Shown piece by piece: positions 19,505 through 27,400 of a stretch of DNA of 64,000 nucleotides. The notes below the pieces were generated by a model that had not been told where the DNA came from, made no database searches, and saw only the letters and a list, made by a program, of their open reading frames with translations. Numbering within the stretch: position 1 is the stretch's first letter; every line of letters begins with the position of its first letter. This DNA comes from DATKMP01 sp963790045 (GTDB lineage: Bacteria; Bacteroidota; Ignavibacteria; UBA10030). The DNA is taken from NCBI GenBank assembly GCA_963790045.1, contig CAWBMS010000008.1, positions 310,001 through 374,000 on the forward strand, in the 5' to 3' direction. The position numbers and the translations under genes are program-made.

Positions 19505-19902
19505 TTTCCTGCTCCATTTTTTGAACGCTGCGATTTGAATCCAGTGTTAGTACGCATTATTCCAAGATTATTTTTTAAGAAATTTAAAAACGACGGCGAC
19601 ATTTCCGTGCTGCCGCTGCTATTGAATTCCGTTTGCTGGGCAACTGTTTCTTCATCCATTTCACACAAAGTTTGCATACCGGCTTCGCTCATACCGACAA
19701 CGATGGTTTTGCCAAGCACTTGAATAACATACACCGCTCGTTTCGGCTGTAACAATCAATATCCAAGGATATCGATTGGAACGGTCGATTGCTGTTTTGT
19801 CGGTGTACCGAACAGCCAGCGTTTCATCGCATAAATCACTGCGACCATTAAGGCAAGCACTGCTGCCAAGGACAACATTGTTTGAAGAAAGACCCAGCCC
19901 AT
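19501..19902 (-). CDS. fliO: Flagellar export component FliO, interrupted by an in-frame TGA
   Basis: FliO is a small single-pass protein that helps FliP assemble. The frame starts immediately after the fliN stop with MGWVFLQTMLSLAAVLALMV (membrane helix), then AMKRWLFGTPTKQQ. After STVPIDILGY an in-frame TGA (19756-19758) occurs, and the same frame goes on LLQPKRAVYVIQVLGKTIVV and GMSEAGMQTLCEM. LxPKRxxxVIxVxGKxxxVG is the FliO core. Length is 133 residues if the TGA encodes an amino acid; Arg (CGA) would need one substitution. The context CTTGGATATTGA is identical to that at the broken codon of the HDOD gene at 9.5-10.4 kb. Confidence 0.83.
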
Positions 19903-20253
19903 TTACTTTCCTAATCCTTTCAAACGCTCAGACGTATCGACAAGATTCGTGATGCGAATACCAAAATGTTTTTCAATAACAACCACTTCGCCTTCCGCCA
20001 TTTTTTTCCCGTTGATGAGGACATCGACGGGCTCGCTGGCAAGCTTTTCAAATTCCACAACCGATCCGCGTTGAAAAGCAAGAATCTCTTGAAGCGGCAA
20101 ACTTGTTCTGCCTAATTCGATAGAGACCGGCAAATTCAGATCGAATAGCATTTCTAATTTTTTATCTTTATCGCCGCCGAGTACCGAAGACATTTCTGGC
20201 TGCGGCACTACCGGTGCGTTGACTTCAGTGGTTTGTTCGTTTGTTTTTTCCAT
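19903..20253 (-). CDS. fliN: Flagellar switch protein FliN
   Basis: FliN is the C-ring subunit at the base of the rotor. The intact 116-residue protein has a variable polar N-terminus (~30 residues) and the SpoA domain: LEMLFDLNLPVSIELGRTSL, PLQEILAFQRGSVVEFEKLA, SEPVDVLINGKKMAEGEVVV and IEKHFGIRITNLV. All are canonical FliN signatures. It follows fliM by ~26 bases and precedes fliO without a gap. Confidence 0.97.
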   Translation of the reverse strand: MEKTNEQTTEVNAPVVPQPEMSSVLGGDKDKKLEMLFDLNLPVSIELGRTSLPLQEILAFQRGSVVEFEKLASEPVDVLINGKKMAEGEVVVIEKHFGIRITNLVDTSERLKGLGK

Positions 20254-20279
20254 AATCTATCCTTGTTCTACGCACAACA

Positions 20280-21275
20280 TCATTGTTTTGATGGTGTGTC
20301 TGCAATGGTACGAGTAATTTTTAATGCCAACCGGCCGTTATTAACACCGGCACGCCCCCAAAAGCGTGTTTTATTTCCGATCTGTACCTGGGCTTCGACA
20401 TTTTCTCCGATGCTTGTTCGAACGACATCGCCCTGTTTCAATTCCACCAATTCCCGCAATGTTAAATTCGTGGTACCGAGCAGCCCGACAAGTTCTACAT
20501 CGGTCGTTGTTACTTGGCGTTTCAGATTATTGGTCCATTCAAGGTCGTTTTTACTGACCGAAAGCGTGCCAACATTTTGCATATTGAGTTTTGCAAGAAT
20601 TGGTTCGAGTGCAAATGTGGGGAAACATAAATTCATTAAATATTTCTGATCGCCAAACGCAAGCTCCAGGGAAACGACCAACACGATTTCACTTAAGGGA
20701 ACGATCTGCGCAAAATCACCTTCTGTTTCATACCGCTCGAATTGAAAATTTAAATCAGCAATTGCCTTCCAAGCTTTTTGAAGGTCGGCAATACCGCGCT
20801 GCACAATACCTTTAGCAATGCGCTGTTCGATACGAGTAATCAGCCGCGATTTTTTTTCTTGTTCCGCTTGCCCGCCGAGCAATCGTGATACCATCGATAG
20901 AACCAATTGTGGACTGAGTTCCATTATCGCGAACGCATCCGATTCCATAATACGGACAATATACAGACAGCTCGGGCTCGGCACGGATAACACATACTCG
21001 GAATAGAATATCTGGTCAACAGAAGAGACTGAAACATTAACATTGGTTTGCAGACGAGAGATCAAATAGGAACCAAATGTTTCGCCAAAACTTTCATTAA
21101 CCGCTTGCAACGTTCGGAGTTGGTTTTTCGAAAGCCGATTGGGCAATCGAAAATCAAACGTCATCACTTCTGGACCGGTTGGTTTTTCTTCGGACACAAC
21201 TTTCGTATCGACAGTCTCCAGCGGTATGCCGGATAATAAGCTGTCGATTTCTTGTTGAGAAAGGATTTCGGGCAC
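20280..21275 (-). CDS. fliM: Flagellar switch protein FliM
   Basis: FliM is the C-ring subunit that binds phosphorylated CheY. The intact 331-residue product begins with the CheY-binding peptide MPEILSQQEIDSLLSGI. A CheC-like middle domain (FDFRLPNRLSKNQLRTLQAV, DAFAIMELSPQLVLSMVSRL, LGG) and a C-terminal SpoA domain (VELVGLLGTTNLTLRELVEL, KQGDVVRT) follow. The start codon is GTG, preceded by GAGATG. Its clear CheY-binding motif fits with the cheY and CheZ-like genes in the same locus. Confidence 0.97.
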   Translation of the reverse strand: MPEILSQQEIDSLLSGIPLETVDTKVVSEEKPTGPEVMTFDFRLPNRLSKNQLRTLQAVNESFGETFGSYLISRLQTNVNVSVSSVDQIFYSEYVLSVPSPSCLYIVRIMESDAFAIMELSPQLVLSMVSRLLGGQAEQEKKSRLITRIEQRIAKGIVQRGIADLQKAWKAIADLNFQFERYETEGDFAQIVPLSEIVLVVSLELAFGDQKYLMNLCFPTFALEPILAKLNMQNVGTLSVSKNDLEWTNNLKRQVTTTDVELVGLLGTTNLTLRELVELKQGDVVRTSIGENVEAQVQIGNKTRFWGRAGVNNGRLALKITRTIADTPSKQ

Positions 21276-21285
21276 GGGTTACATC

Positions 21286-21837
21286 TCACTGAATAATGAA
21301 TTTGCTGAAATAAATATTTTTTACTTTGCCAGAAACTATGATGTCTCCAATTTTTTTCCCGATCTCCATTCGCAACTGCTCATGTTGTGTAATATCGATC
21401 AATTGAGGAAGTGTTTTTTCGGTCAAGACCGTATTCAGTACATCCCTCACCTGCACTTCTTTTTTAGTCAATTCTTGTAAAGCATCCGGTGAACTCACAT
21501 CGATGCCAATCGTTGCCAATAAAAATCGGCTGCCACTGGTTCCGGCGGGATTGATAATAATATCTTTCACGACAAAAAGATTGGGATCTGCACTTTCTGT
21601 TGCTGTTTTTCCGGAAGACGATGTCGGTTCCGAACTGACCGCAGGTTTTGCAATAAACTTTGCCATGAGAAAATAAATCACGATAACCTGAAGGATGAAT
21701 ATCGGCACACCGATCATCAAAATTTTTTGAAGTGAAATAGATGGCGAAGCAGCAGGTATCTGTGCTGGCACCGGCGCGTCCGGTTGATTGGGTGTTGGAT
21801 TTAATACCGGTGGTTGTAAATTTTGTTCTTTTGCCAT
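21286..21837 (-). CDS. fliL: Flagellar basal-body-associated protein FliL
   Basis: FliL stabilises the stator-rotor interface. The product, ~183 residues, has a proline-rich cytoplasmic N-terminus (PPVLNPTPNQPDAPVPAQIP), one membrane helix (ILMIGVPIFILQVIVIYFLM), a periplasmic linker and the FliL/SPFH-like domain: DIIINPAGTSGSRFLLATIG, KKEVQVRDVLNTVLTEKTL and a C-terminal VKNIYFSKFIIQ. It is the first gene of the long fliL-flgL operon, ~30 bases downstream of a sigma-54 promoter. The ATG at 21837 (MAKEQ) is preferred over an upstream GTG. No motA or motB lies in this window. Confidence 0.93.
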   Translation of the reverse strand: MAKEQNLQPPVLNPTPNQPDAPVPAQIPAASPSISLQKILMIGVPIFILQVIVIYFLMAKFIAKPAVSSEPTSSSGKTATESADPNLFVVKDIIINPAGTSGSRFLLATIGIDVSSPDALQELTKKEVQVRDVLNTVLTEKTLPQLIDITQHEQLRMEIGKKIGDIIVSGKVKNIYFSKFIIQ

Positions 21838-21867
21838 AATACGCACTCTCTTTTTTCATTTGAGAAG

Positions 21868-21883
21868 AGCAAATCGTGTACCA
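21868..21883 (-). promoter_or_regulatory. Sigma-54 promoter upstream of fliL
   Basis: Minus-strand TGGTACACGATTTGCT matches the sigma-54 -24/-12 consensus TGGYACRNNNNTTGCW with the invariant GG-N10-GC spacing. It lies 31 bases upstream of the fliL start, with the expected transcription start about 12 bases downstream of the GC. It would drive the fliL-to-flgL operon. A second site with the same spacing lies before flgB. Confidence 0.8.
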
Positions 21884-22054
21884 TGGTCTGGAATGTGTCA
21901 GAATTGTTTTTGTTGATAAGAGCGGCTATTTTTTTGAAAAAGAAGCGAAAGGTTAGAAAAATATTTTTACGTATTGGTGATTATCAGACACGTGGTGGAG
22001 ATTGTCTGAAGTTCGACAGGAGTAAAGTTTTTATCGAATTTCTCTAAAATTAAA

Positions 22055-23284
22055 TTAGCGTTTTGTCGAAAGCAACTCCACACTGTCGGCAGATTCAAAT
22101 CGCGAACGCCAAATATCAATCATCGAATCAAGAGATGGATCGTGCACATTAGAAATATCAGAGGTGTAAAGTGCATCGGCAATTTGAATCGTTTGCGTAA
22201 GCGGATCATCAAAGGAATTACTATGATGATGTGCAATGGCAAAAACAATATGCGAGGGAAAATTCCAAGTTTGTAACACCAACCCGCCGACATGATAGTG
22301 CATATTGGAAAACACTTGTAATTCTGCTTCCGTCGAAGAAACATCTTTTTCACGCATGATCTGAATCATCTGAAGATATCGTTGTGGTTCATTGGCAAGC
22401 CGAATAAGCAAACCAATATCTTGCAACAGCGCGGCAACATACGCTATGTGCGGTTGCAAATCCGGCTGTTTCCATTCTTCCGCAATTTTTTTTGCGATGT
22501 TTGCCCTTCGTAATGAACGCTCCCATAATAATTCGTAATGCGCACGAATATCAGGAGCAGTTGAATGTCCAAAGGCATCAAACACTTCAATTGCCATGAC
22601 AAGCGAAGCAATATGTTCGGTACCGATAAAGGCAACGGCATCATGAACTTTGGCAATCGGAACTCGAGTCCAATAGTACACAGAATTTGCCACCTGTAAT
22701 ACCTTGGCTACCAACGCAGGATTTTTTTCAATTTCTTGCACCAGCGTATTTAACGAAATGTCCCGCATCGTCAAGAGTTGGCGTAATCGAGATTGAAACC
22801 GTTCAGGCGCTGGAAGATTTCGAAACGAAGAAAGCTTGAGCCGCAAATTCCGCACGCGCGCTTCATGCTGAACACGCACCATATCCAAAATAATGTTATG
22901 ATACGATTCATCGTTCAAGGGACTAATCACATATTGGTGAAGAAGATTGGTGGCAATAGAGTCGAGCGCATCAGTTTCATGGTCTGCCGTGCCCAGCAAC
23001 AACCGCATAGTTTCATTGCGAATGGATTGGGCCTGTTTCAATAATTGTCCTGTTCCATGCCATGGCCGGGACGATTCTAAAACGATCAGATCGACCTGCG
23101 TATTCCGCAATTGCTCCATCGCATCTGCAAAGGCGCTGCAAATTAATATTTGTAATCGTTCTTTCCTGAATAGTTCTCGCGTGCGTCGAAGCTGCGGTTC
23201 ATCTTCAATAATAAAAAGTACCGACGGACGTATGAGTTCCGATGACGATAATTCCAAAGATTTTTGCGTATCTATCTCAATCAT
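22055..23284 (-). CDS. Pseudo-receiver/HDOD regulator A
   Basis: Intact, 409 residues. Residues ~20-140 resemble a response-regulator receiver (PSVLFIIEDEPQLRRTRELF) but the phosphoacceptor position is Glu (VDLIVLESSRP, about residue 70) and the usual KP lysine is replaced (VISPL). Residues ~165-370 are HDOD: LPAPERFQSRLRQLLTMRDI, LVQEIEKNPALVAKVLQVAN, YVAALLQDIGLLIRLA and VFAIAHHHSNSFDDPLTQTI. The His of the HD motif is Gln (LLQD), as often in HDOD. It is paralogous to the next gene upstream. Likely a signalling output protein not controlled by ordinary Asp phosphorylation. Confidence 0.82.
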   Translation of the reverse strand: MIEIDTQKSLELSSSELIRPSVLFIIEDEPQLRRTRELFRKERLQILICSAFADAMEQLRNTQVDLIVLESSRPWHGTGQLLKQAQSIRNETMRLLLGTADHETDALDSIATNLLHQYVISPLNDESYHNIILDMVRVQHEARVRNLRLKLSSFRNLPAPERFQSRLRQLLTMRDISLNTLVQEIEKNPALVAKVLQVANSVYYWTRVPIAKVHDAVAFIGTEHIASLVMAIEVFDAFGHSTAPDIRAHYELLWERSLRRANIAKKIAEEWKQPDLQPHIAYVAALLQDIGLLIRLANEPQRYLQMIQIMREKDVSSTEAELQVFSNMHYHVGGLVLQTWNFPSHIVFAIAHHHSNSFDDPLTQTIQIADALYTSDISNVHDPSLDSMIDIWRSRFESADSVELLSTKR

Positions 23285-23301
23285 ACGTATTCACTTTCTC
23301 C

Positions 23302-24519
23302 TTATGCTACCGTCGGGGATTTTAACGACTCGAGCATTTCTCCTAATCGTTCTCCCCATTCAATAATTTGCGGGAACAATGCTTCGTCATGCGGTTCGAC
23401 GCAACCAACCGGATCTAATGCATCGGCAATTTGGACTACTTGTGTAATTTGATCGCCGAATGATTCGCCATGATGATTGGCAACAGCAAAGACCACTTCA
23501 TGCGGAAAATTCCAGCGATGCAACAGTGCAGACCCTAATTCATCATGGGTGGTAGAAAACACTCTCAGTTCAGCACCATATTGTGATATATGATCATTCG
23601 TCGCAAGATTTATCATCGCAATATATTTTTCAGGTTCCAAACACAATCGCGCCAACAATCCCATATCCTGCAATAACGCTGCGACATGGACCGCACTGGC
23701 ATCTCGTACCATATCGGAATTTTCTGCAATCCGTTTTGCAATAAGTGCACGACGCAGAGAACTATTCCACAATGTTTCATAGTTTTCCCGAATATCACGG
23801 CGTGCCACATTCACCATATTTTCAAAAACATCGACCGCCATGACCAGCGTTTCAAGATATTCGGTGCCGATAAAAATGATCGCTTCACGCAGCGAAACAA
23901 TCGGCGAACGCGTCCAGTAGTGTACAGAATTTGCGATGTGCAATACTTTTGCCACCAATCCTGGATTTTTTTCTATCTCTACAATTATTTCATTAAACGA
24001 AATTGCGGGTTTGTGCAACAGATAGCTAAGACAACTTTGAAATTTTTGGGGAACCGGTAAATCTCTGAAGGTCGATAGAGTTTGCGAAAGTTTTTGATTC
24101 TGCAACTCCATTTGTGTTTTGATCACTTGTTCCGCCAAGGCACCGACTTCTTCTTGCTTGCACGGTTTCATGAGATAATATTGAGCGTCTCCCGTGCTAA
24201 TAATATCTAAAGCTTTTGTTCTATCATCGTATGTACTGACGATGATAACGGCAACATTGGGATGAAGTGCGCGTATTTTTTTCATCCATTCGATATTCGA
24301 TTTTCCATCTTTTACTATTTCAAGAATAAACACACCGATGCGTCTCTGTATAATGGAATTTTGAAATTCGGCACTTTGTGCAAATGCAGAAAACCGTGCA
24401 CGGCGTTGAACAAATTCCAGACGCAGCCGTTGCAGTGTATCATCATCTACATCGAGTGATACAACAAGCGGATACGACACGGAATGCTGCAATGATTCAA
24501 TATGTTCTTTGGGTTCCAT
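23302..24519 (-). CDS. Pseudo-receiver/HDOD regulator B
   Basis: Intact, 405 residues from the ATG at 24519, which has AGGAAA directly upstream; a longer in-frame form starting at 24552 would run into an inverted repeat. The receiver-like part (YPLVVSLDVDDDTLQ, then VFILEIVKDGKSN) again has Glu at the phosphoacceptor position, but keeps the LMKP lysine. The HDOD part reads LPVPQKFQSCLSYLLHKPAI, IVEIEKNPGLVAKVLHIANS, VAALLQDMGLLARLCLEPE and VVFAVANHHGESFGDQITQV. It is clearly a tandem duplicate of regulator A. It lies between flgE and the fliL promoter. Confidence 0.82.
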   Translation of the reverse strand: MEPKEHIESLQHSVSYPLVVSLDVDDDTLQRLRLEFVQRRARFSAFAQSAEFQNSIIQRRIGVFILEIVKDGKSNIEWMKKIRALHPNVAVIIVSTYDDRTKALDIISTGDAQYYLMKPCKQEEVGALAEQVIKTQMELQNQKLSQTLSTFRDLPVPQKFQSCLSYLLHKPAISFNEIIVEIEKNPGLVAKVLHIANSVHYWTRSPIVSLREAIIFIGTEYLETLVMAVDVFENMVNVARRDIRENYETLWNSSLRRALIAKRIAENSDMVRDASAVHVAALLQDMGLLARLCLEPEKYIAMINLATNDHISQYGAELRVFSTTHDELGSALLHRWNFPHEVVFAVANHHGESFGDQITQVVQIADALDPVGCVEPHDEALFPQIIEWGERLGEMLESLKSPTVA

Positions 24520-24532
24520 TTTCCTATTTATT

Positions 24533-24563
24533 CTTGAGGCGAATTTATTCAATTCGCCTCAAG
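24533..24563. terminator. Perfect 13-bp inverted repeat after flgE
   Basis: CTTGAGGCGAATT, a 5-base loop and its exact complement AATTCGCCTCAAG form a strong hairpin 13 bases downstream of the flgE stop and 13 bases upstream of the next start. On the minus strand it is followed by AATAAATAGG rather than a clean T run, so it may be a weak terminator, attenuator or mRNA-stabilising hairpin separating the flgB-flgE transcript from the HDOD genes. Confidence 0.6.
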
Positions 24564-24576
24564 AGATCGTTATTTC

Positions 24577-26200
24577 TTATTGGCGTTTTAGATTCACTAA
24601 TTCATTTAGAAAATCATCGCTTGTGGTTATCACCCGTGCATTGGCTTGAAATCCACGTTGAGCAACAATCATTTGCGTAAATTGTTCCGACAAATCGACG
24701 TTGGATTGTTCCAACGAACCGGATTGAATGGTGGAACTGGTAGAAACACCCGCTTCCACAATTTGCGCTTCTCCAGAGTTGCCGGAAATATCGTAAAGAT
24801 TATCTCCCGTTTTGACCAAACCGGACGGATTGTTAAAGTTGGCAAGCAATACTTCTCCCAATGTCATGACCGTTCCATTGGTGAATGTGCCTGTAATTTT
24901 TCCACTGGTATCCACGGAGACATTGCTCATCGTTCCAGAAGCATAACCATTCTGAGAACTTGGAGTAACCGTGGAACTGCTACTGAGTTGTGAAATACCG
25001 GTGAACGTGTTTGCTGTTCCAGCATTGATAGCAATCGACATGGCGTCTGCACCATTGTTGGGATTGATATTCAAACTTGTAGAGCCATCATCATAACTGA
25101 ACGATTTAATGCTGCCATCGGTGTTAAAAAGAATTTTTCCAGTTTGACCGCTGGTAACAGTTGCCGGGCTGTCGGTTATTGCCGCCCAAGTCCATTCATT
25201 GGTATTAGAAGTTGTTGTCATCCGAATCGTTATCGAATGTTGATTGCCCAGAGAATCGTATGCCGTCACCGCTGCATCGGTGTCATCTGCGGATTTACTT
25301 AAAGCAGCTGTTACCGACGATGTACCTGTGGCCTCTGTTAAGCCGCTCGATGCAATATTGAACGACATAACCGGTGCGCCATCAGTTGGAGTAAGTGTCA
25401 GAGCCGTCGGTGTAAAGGAAGTTAATGCCCCTGTCGTTGCATCGAACGTTGCTGTAACACGGTCCGCCGGTCATAGTACCATCCGGCGTGCTTAAATCAA
25501 CAGAATAGGTATCTGCTGCTGTTTTCGTCAGAGTAGCGGTGATGGTGTGGGATGTTCCATAATCGTCTTTTGCCGCAAATGTTTGTGTAATTGTATCGCC
25601 TACCGCTGTGGTAGGATCGATGTTGCCGGAAAGAGCAATCGATCCGACTGTTGCACCCGAATTCAGATTGCCGGTGAGATCGACTTCCGTCGTTGCCTTC
25701 GCAGGCGATTTTTGATCTAACGCAATCTTAATATTTTGCAACTGTGTTCCTGTCGGCAGTGTGCCATTAGCATCTGCAAGCTTTCCTTGTACAATCGCAC
25801 CATCGCCAGAACTTACTAATGTACCGGTAGAATCAAATGTGAATCCACCGGCACGGGTGTACAATGTTTGCCCATTTTTTTTCACAGCAAAGAACGAATT
25901 TCCTTGAATTGCAAGGTCGGTGGCATTGCCCGTTGTTTCAAGACTGCCTTGTGTGAACAACGTGTCAATAGAACTTGTTGACATGCCTAATCCCACTTGC
26001 AAGGGATTGGTTCCGCCGTTGTCCGTTGTCGGTTGCGTTGCATTGCGCAAGGTTTGTGAAAATGTTTCGCTAAAATCCGCTCGTGATGATTTAAATCCAA
26101 CGGTGTTGATGTTGGCAATATTATTGCCGATGACATCCATCATCGTTTGCTGATTTTGCAATCCCGAGACGCCTGAGAACAATGATCTGAGAAATGACAT
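24577..26200 (-). CDS. flgE: Flagellar hook protein FlgE, one frameshift
   Basis: FlgE polymerises into the hook. MSFLRSLFSGVSGLQNQQTM, then MDVIGNNIANINTVGFKSSR, and GNSFFAVKKNGQTLYTRAGG are the conserved N-terminal D0/D1 blocks. The C-terminal part has GSLEQSNVDLSEQFTQMIVA, QRGFQANARVITTSDDFLNE and LVNLKRQ. One extra G near 25462-25471 (GGCGGACC) shifts the frame in the variable, Thr/Ser-rich outer domain; removing it joins DLSTPDGTMTG to DRVTATFDATTGAL. Repaired length is about 540 residues, longer than the enteric hook protein. GGAGG upstream of the ATG supports the start. Confidence 0.92.
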
Positions 26201-26253
26201 GGTACCTATCCTCCAATGATTATTGATTTATTGTGGCCGAACATCTGTCAATC

Positions 26254-26299
26254 TGCCCGACCGGAGGGCTTCCTCGGCTTGATGCCTGAGGGCCGGCCC
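26254..26299. repeat. GC-rich hairpin-forming patch between the TIGR02530-like gene and flgE
   Basis: A roughly 46-base stretch of conspicuously high GC in an otherwise AT-rich spacer. It contains GGGCCGGCCC, a perfect 10-base palindrome, and a nearby segment (GCCCGACCGGAGGGC... TCGGC) that can fold on itself. No T run follows, so it is not a classical terminator. It may be a REP-like or mRNA-processing element ahead of the highly expressed hook gene. This is composition and palindrome evidence only. Confidence 0.4.
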
Positions 26300-26321
26300 A
26301 CGTGATTTATTTAATACATTC

Positions 26322-26708
26322 TTATCCTGCAATAACTGCACTATCGATATTTGTGAAAACATTTTCTTTCAATCGCTCACTATCAATAGCTGTGATAACT
26401 GTTTTATTTTTTACATTCACTACGAACGCCATATCGCGCAGCAGCACGAGAGATTCGTTTGCACCTTTTGTATCGGCTTTTTGAACAGCGCTGTTCAATT
26501 GCTGCAAATCGTCGCTGCTCAGGTTCATGTTGCTTGATTCGATCCGCTGCTGCGCATGTTTGGAGAACTTGAGATTTTGAAGTTCGTCCGTGAACACTTC
26601 GTCAAACGAGCGCTCCGGTGTTGCATTGATCGGCGAACGTTCTTTGAGTCCTTCTACACCACCAATCGGTAAAAAAGGAACACTCACACCATTAACGACA
26701 TCAGCCAT
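26322..26708 (-). CDS. Flagellar operon protein of the TIGR02530 type
   Basis: A 128-residue protein between flgD and flgE. Its C-terminal two thirds (FSKHAQQRIESSNMNLSSDD, LQQLNSAVQKADTKGANESL, VLLRDMAFVVNVKNKTVITA, IDSERLKENVFTNIDSAVIA) carries the KGxxxSLVLxxxxAxxVxVKNxTVITA and FTNIDxAVI motifs of the flagellar operon protein TIGR02530, typically found at exactly this place between flgD and flgE. Its molecular role is not established; a link to hook assembly is likely from position. It starts directly after the flgD stop. Confidence 0.85.
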   Translation of the reverse strand: MADVVNGVSVPFLPIGGVEGLKERSPINATPERSFDEVFTDELQNLKFSKHAQQRIESSNMNLSSDDLQQLNSAVQKADTKGANESLVLLRDMAFVVNVKNKTVITAIDSERLKENVFTNIDSAVIAG

Positions 26709-27390
26709 TTACTCCTCCATAATTTCCAGAACATCAGCCAAGGAAACTTCTGTACCATCGATCACAAAAACGGTACCGCTGGATTTATATCTTACTGCCG
26801 TGACAGTTCCATACACATACGGAGTCGCCGTAATAGCATTACCGCTGCTGTCTGTTGCACTCACTTTAAATGTGTATGATCCGGAAGGCGCAATAGTTCC
26901 ATTGCTGAGAGTGCCATCCCATGTAACAGTGTTCCCTGTTGTGCTGCCGGCGCCACCAATCGATTTCACCAAACTGCCAGACGCATTATAAATATTGACG
27001 GACACATCTGCCGCAGATGAAGCAAGATCATAGCCGACTTTAACTGTTCCAGTCCCGGAATATTGGAAGGCGCTCGTTTCCGCGCGCACATCTTTTCCGA
27101 TAAAGGTTGTCGCCAGGGCGTTATTCAATGAAGATGTGAGCGTCTGCTGAGAGGTAAGACTGCTCGTTAAATTTGTGTTGATGTTTTGTAGTTGCTCAAC
27201 AGAAGCAAACTGAGCAAGCTGCGATGCAAAATCTGTTGCATTGGTTGGATCCAATGGATCTGGTATTTAAGCTGAGTAACAAGCAAATTTAAAAAATCAT
27301 TTTCATTCATCGACAATGCTGCAGGTACTCACTGGCAGCTGTAGCGCTGGTTGTATTGGTTGGCGAAGTAGAAGAAACAGCTGTTGACAT
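26709..27390 (-). CDS. flgD: Hook-capping protein FlgD, two apparent frameshifts
   Basis: FlgD caps the growing hook. MSTAVSSTSPTNTTSATAAS (frame 1), VPAALSMNENDFLNLLVTQL and KYQ (frame 2), then DPLDPTNATDFASQLAQFAS and VEQLQNIN (frame 3) together form the conserved FlgD N-terminal core. FlgD Ig-like and tudor domains follow (GYDLASSAADVSVNIYNASG, GNTVTWDGTLSNGTIAPSGS, YTFKVSATDSSG). A base is missing near 27323-27332 (AGTGAGTACC) and a G is missing near 27257-27262 (CAGATCC for CAGGATCC). Repaired length is ~227 residues. The start has GGAGC upstream. Confidence 0.87.
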
Positions 27391-27400
27391 GTGTATGCTC

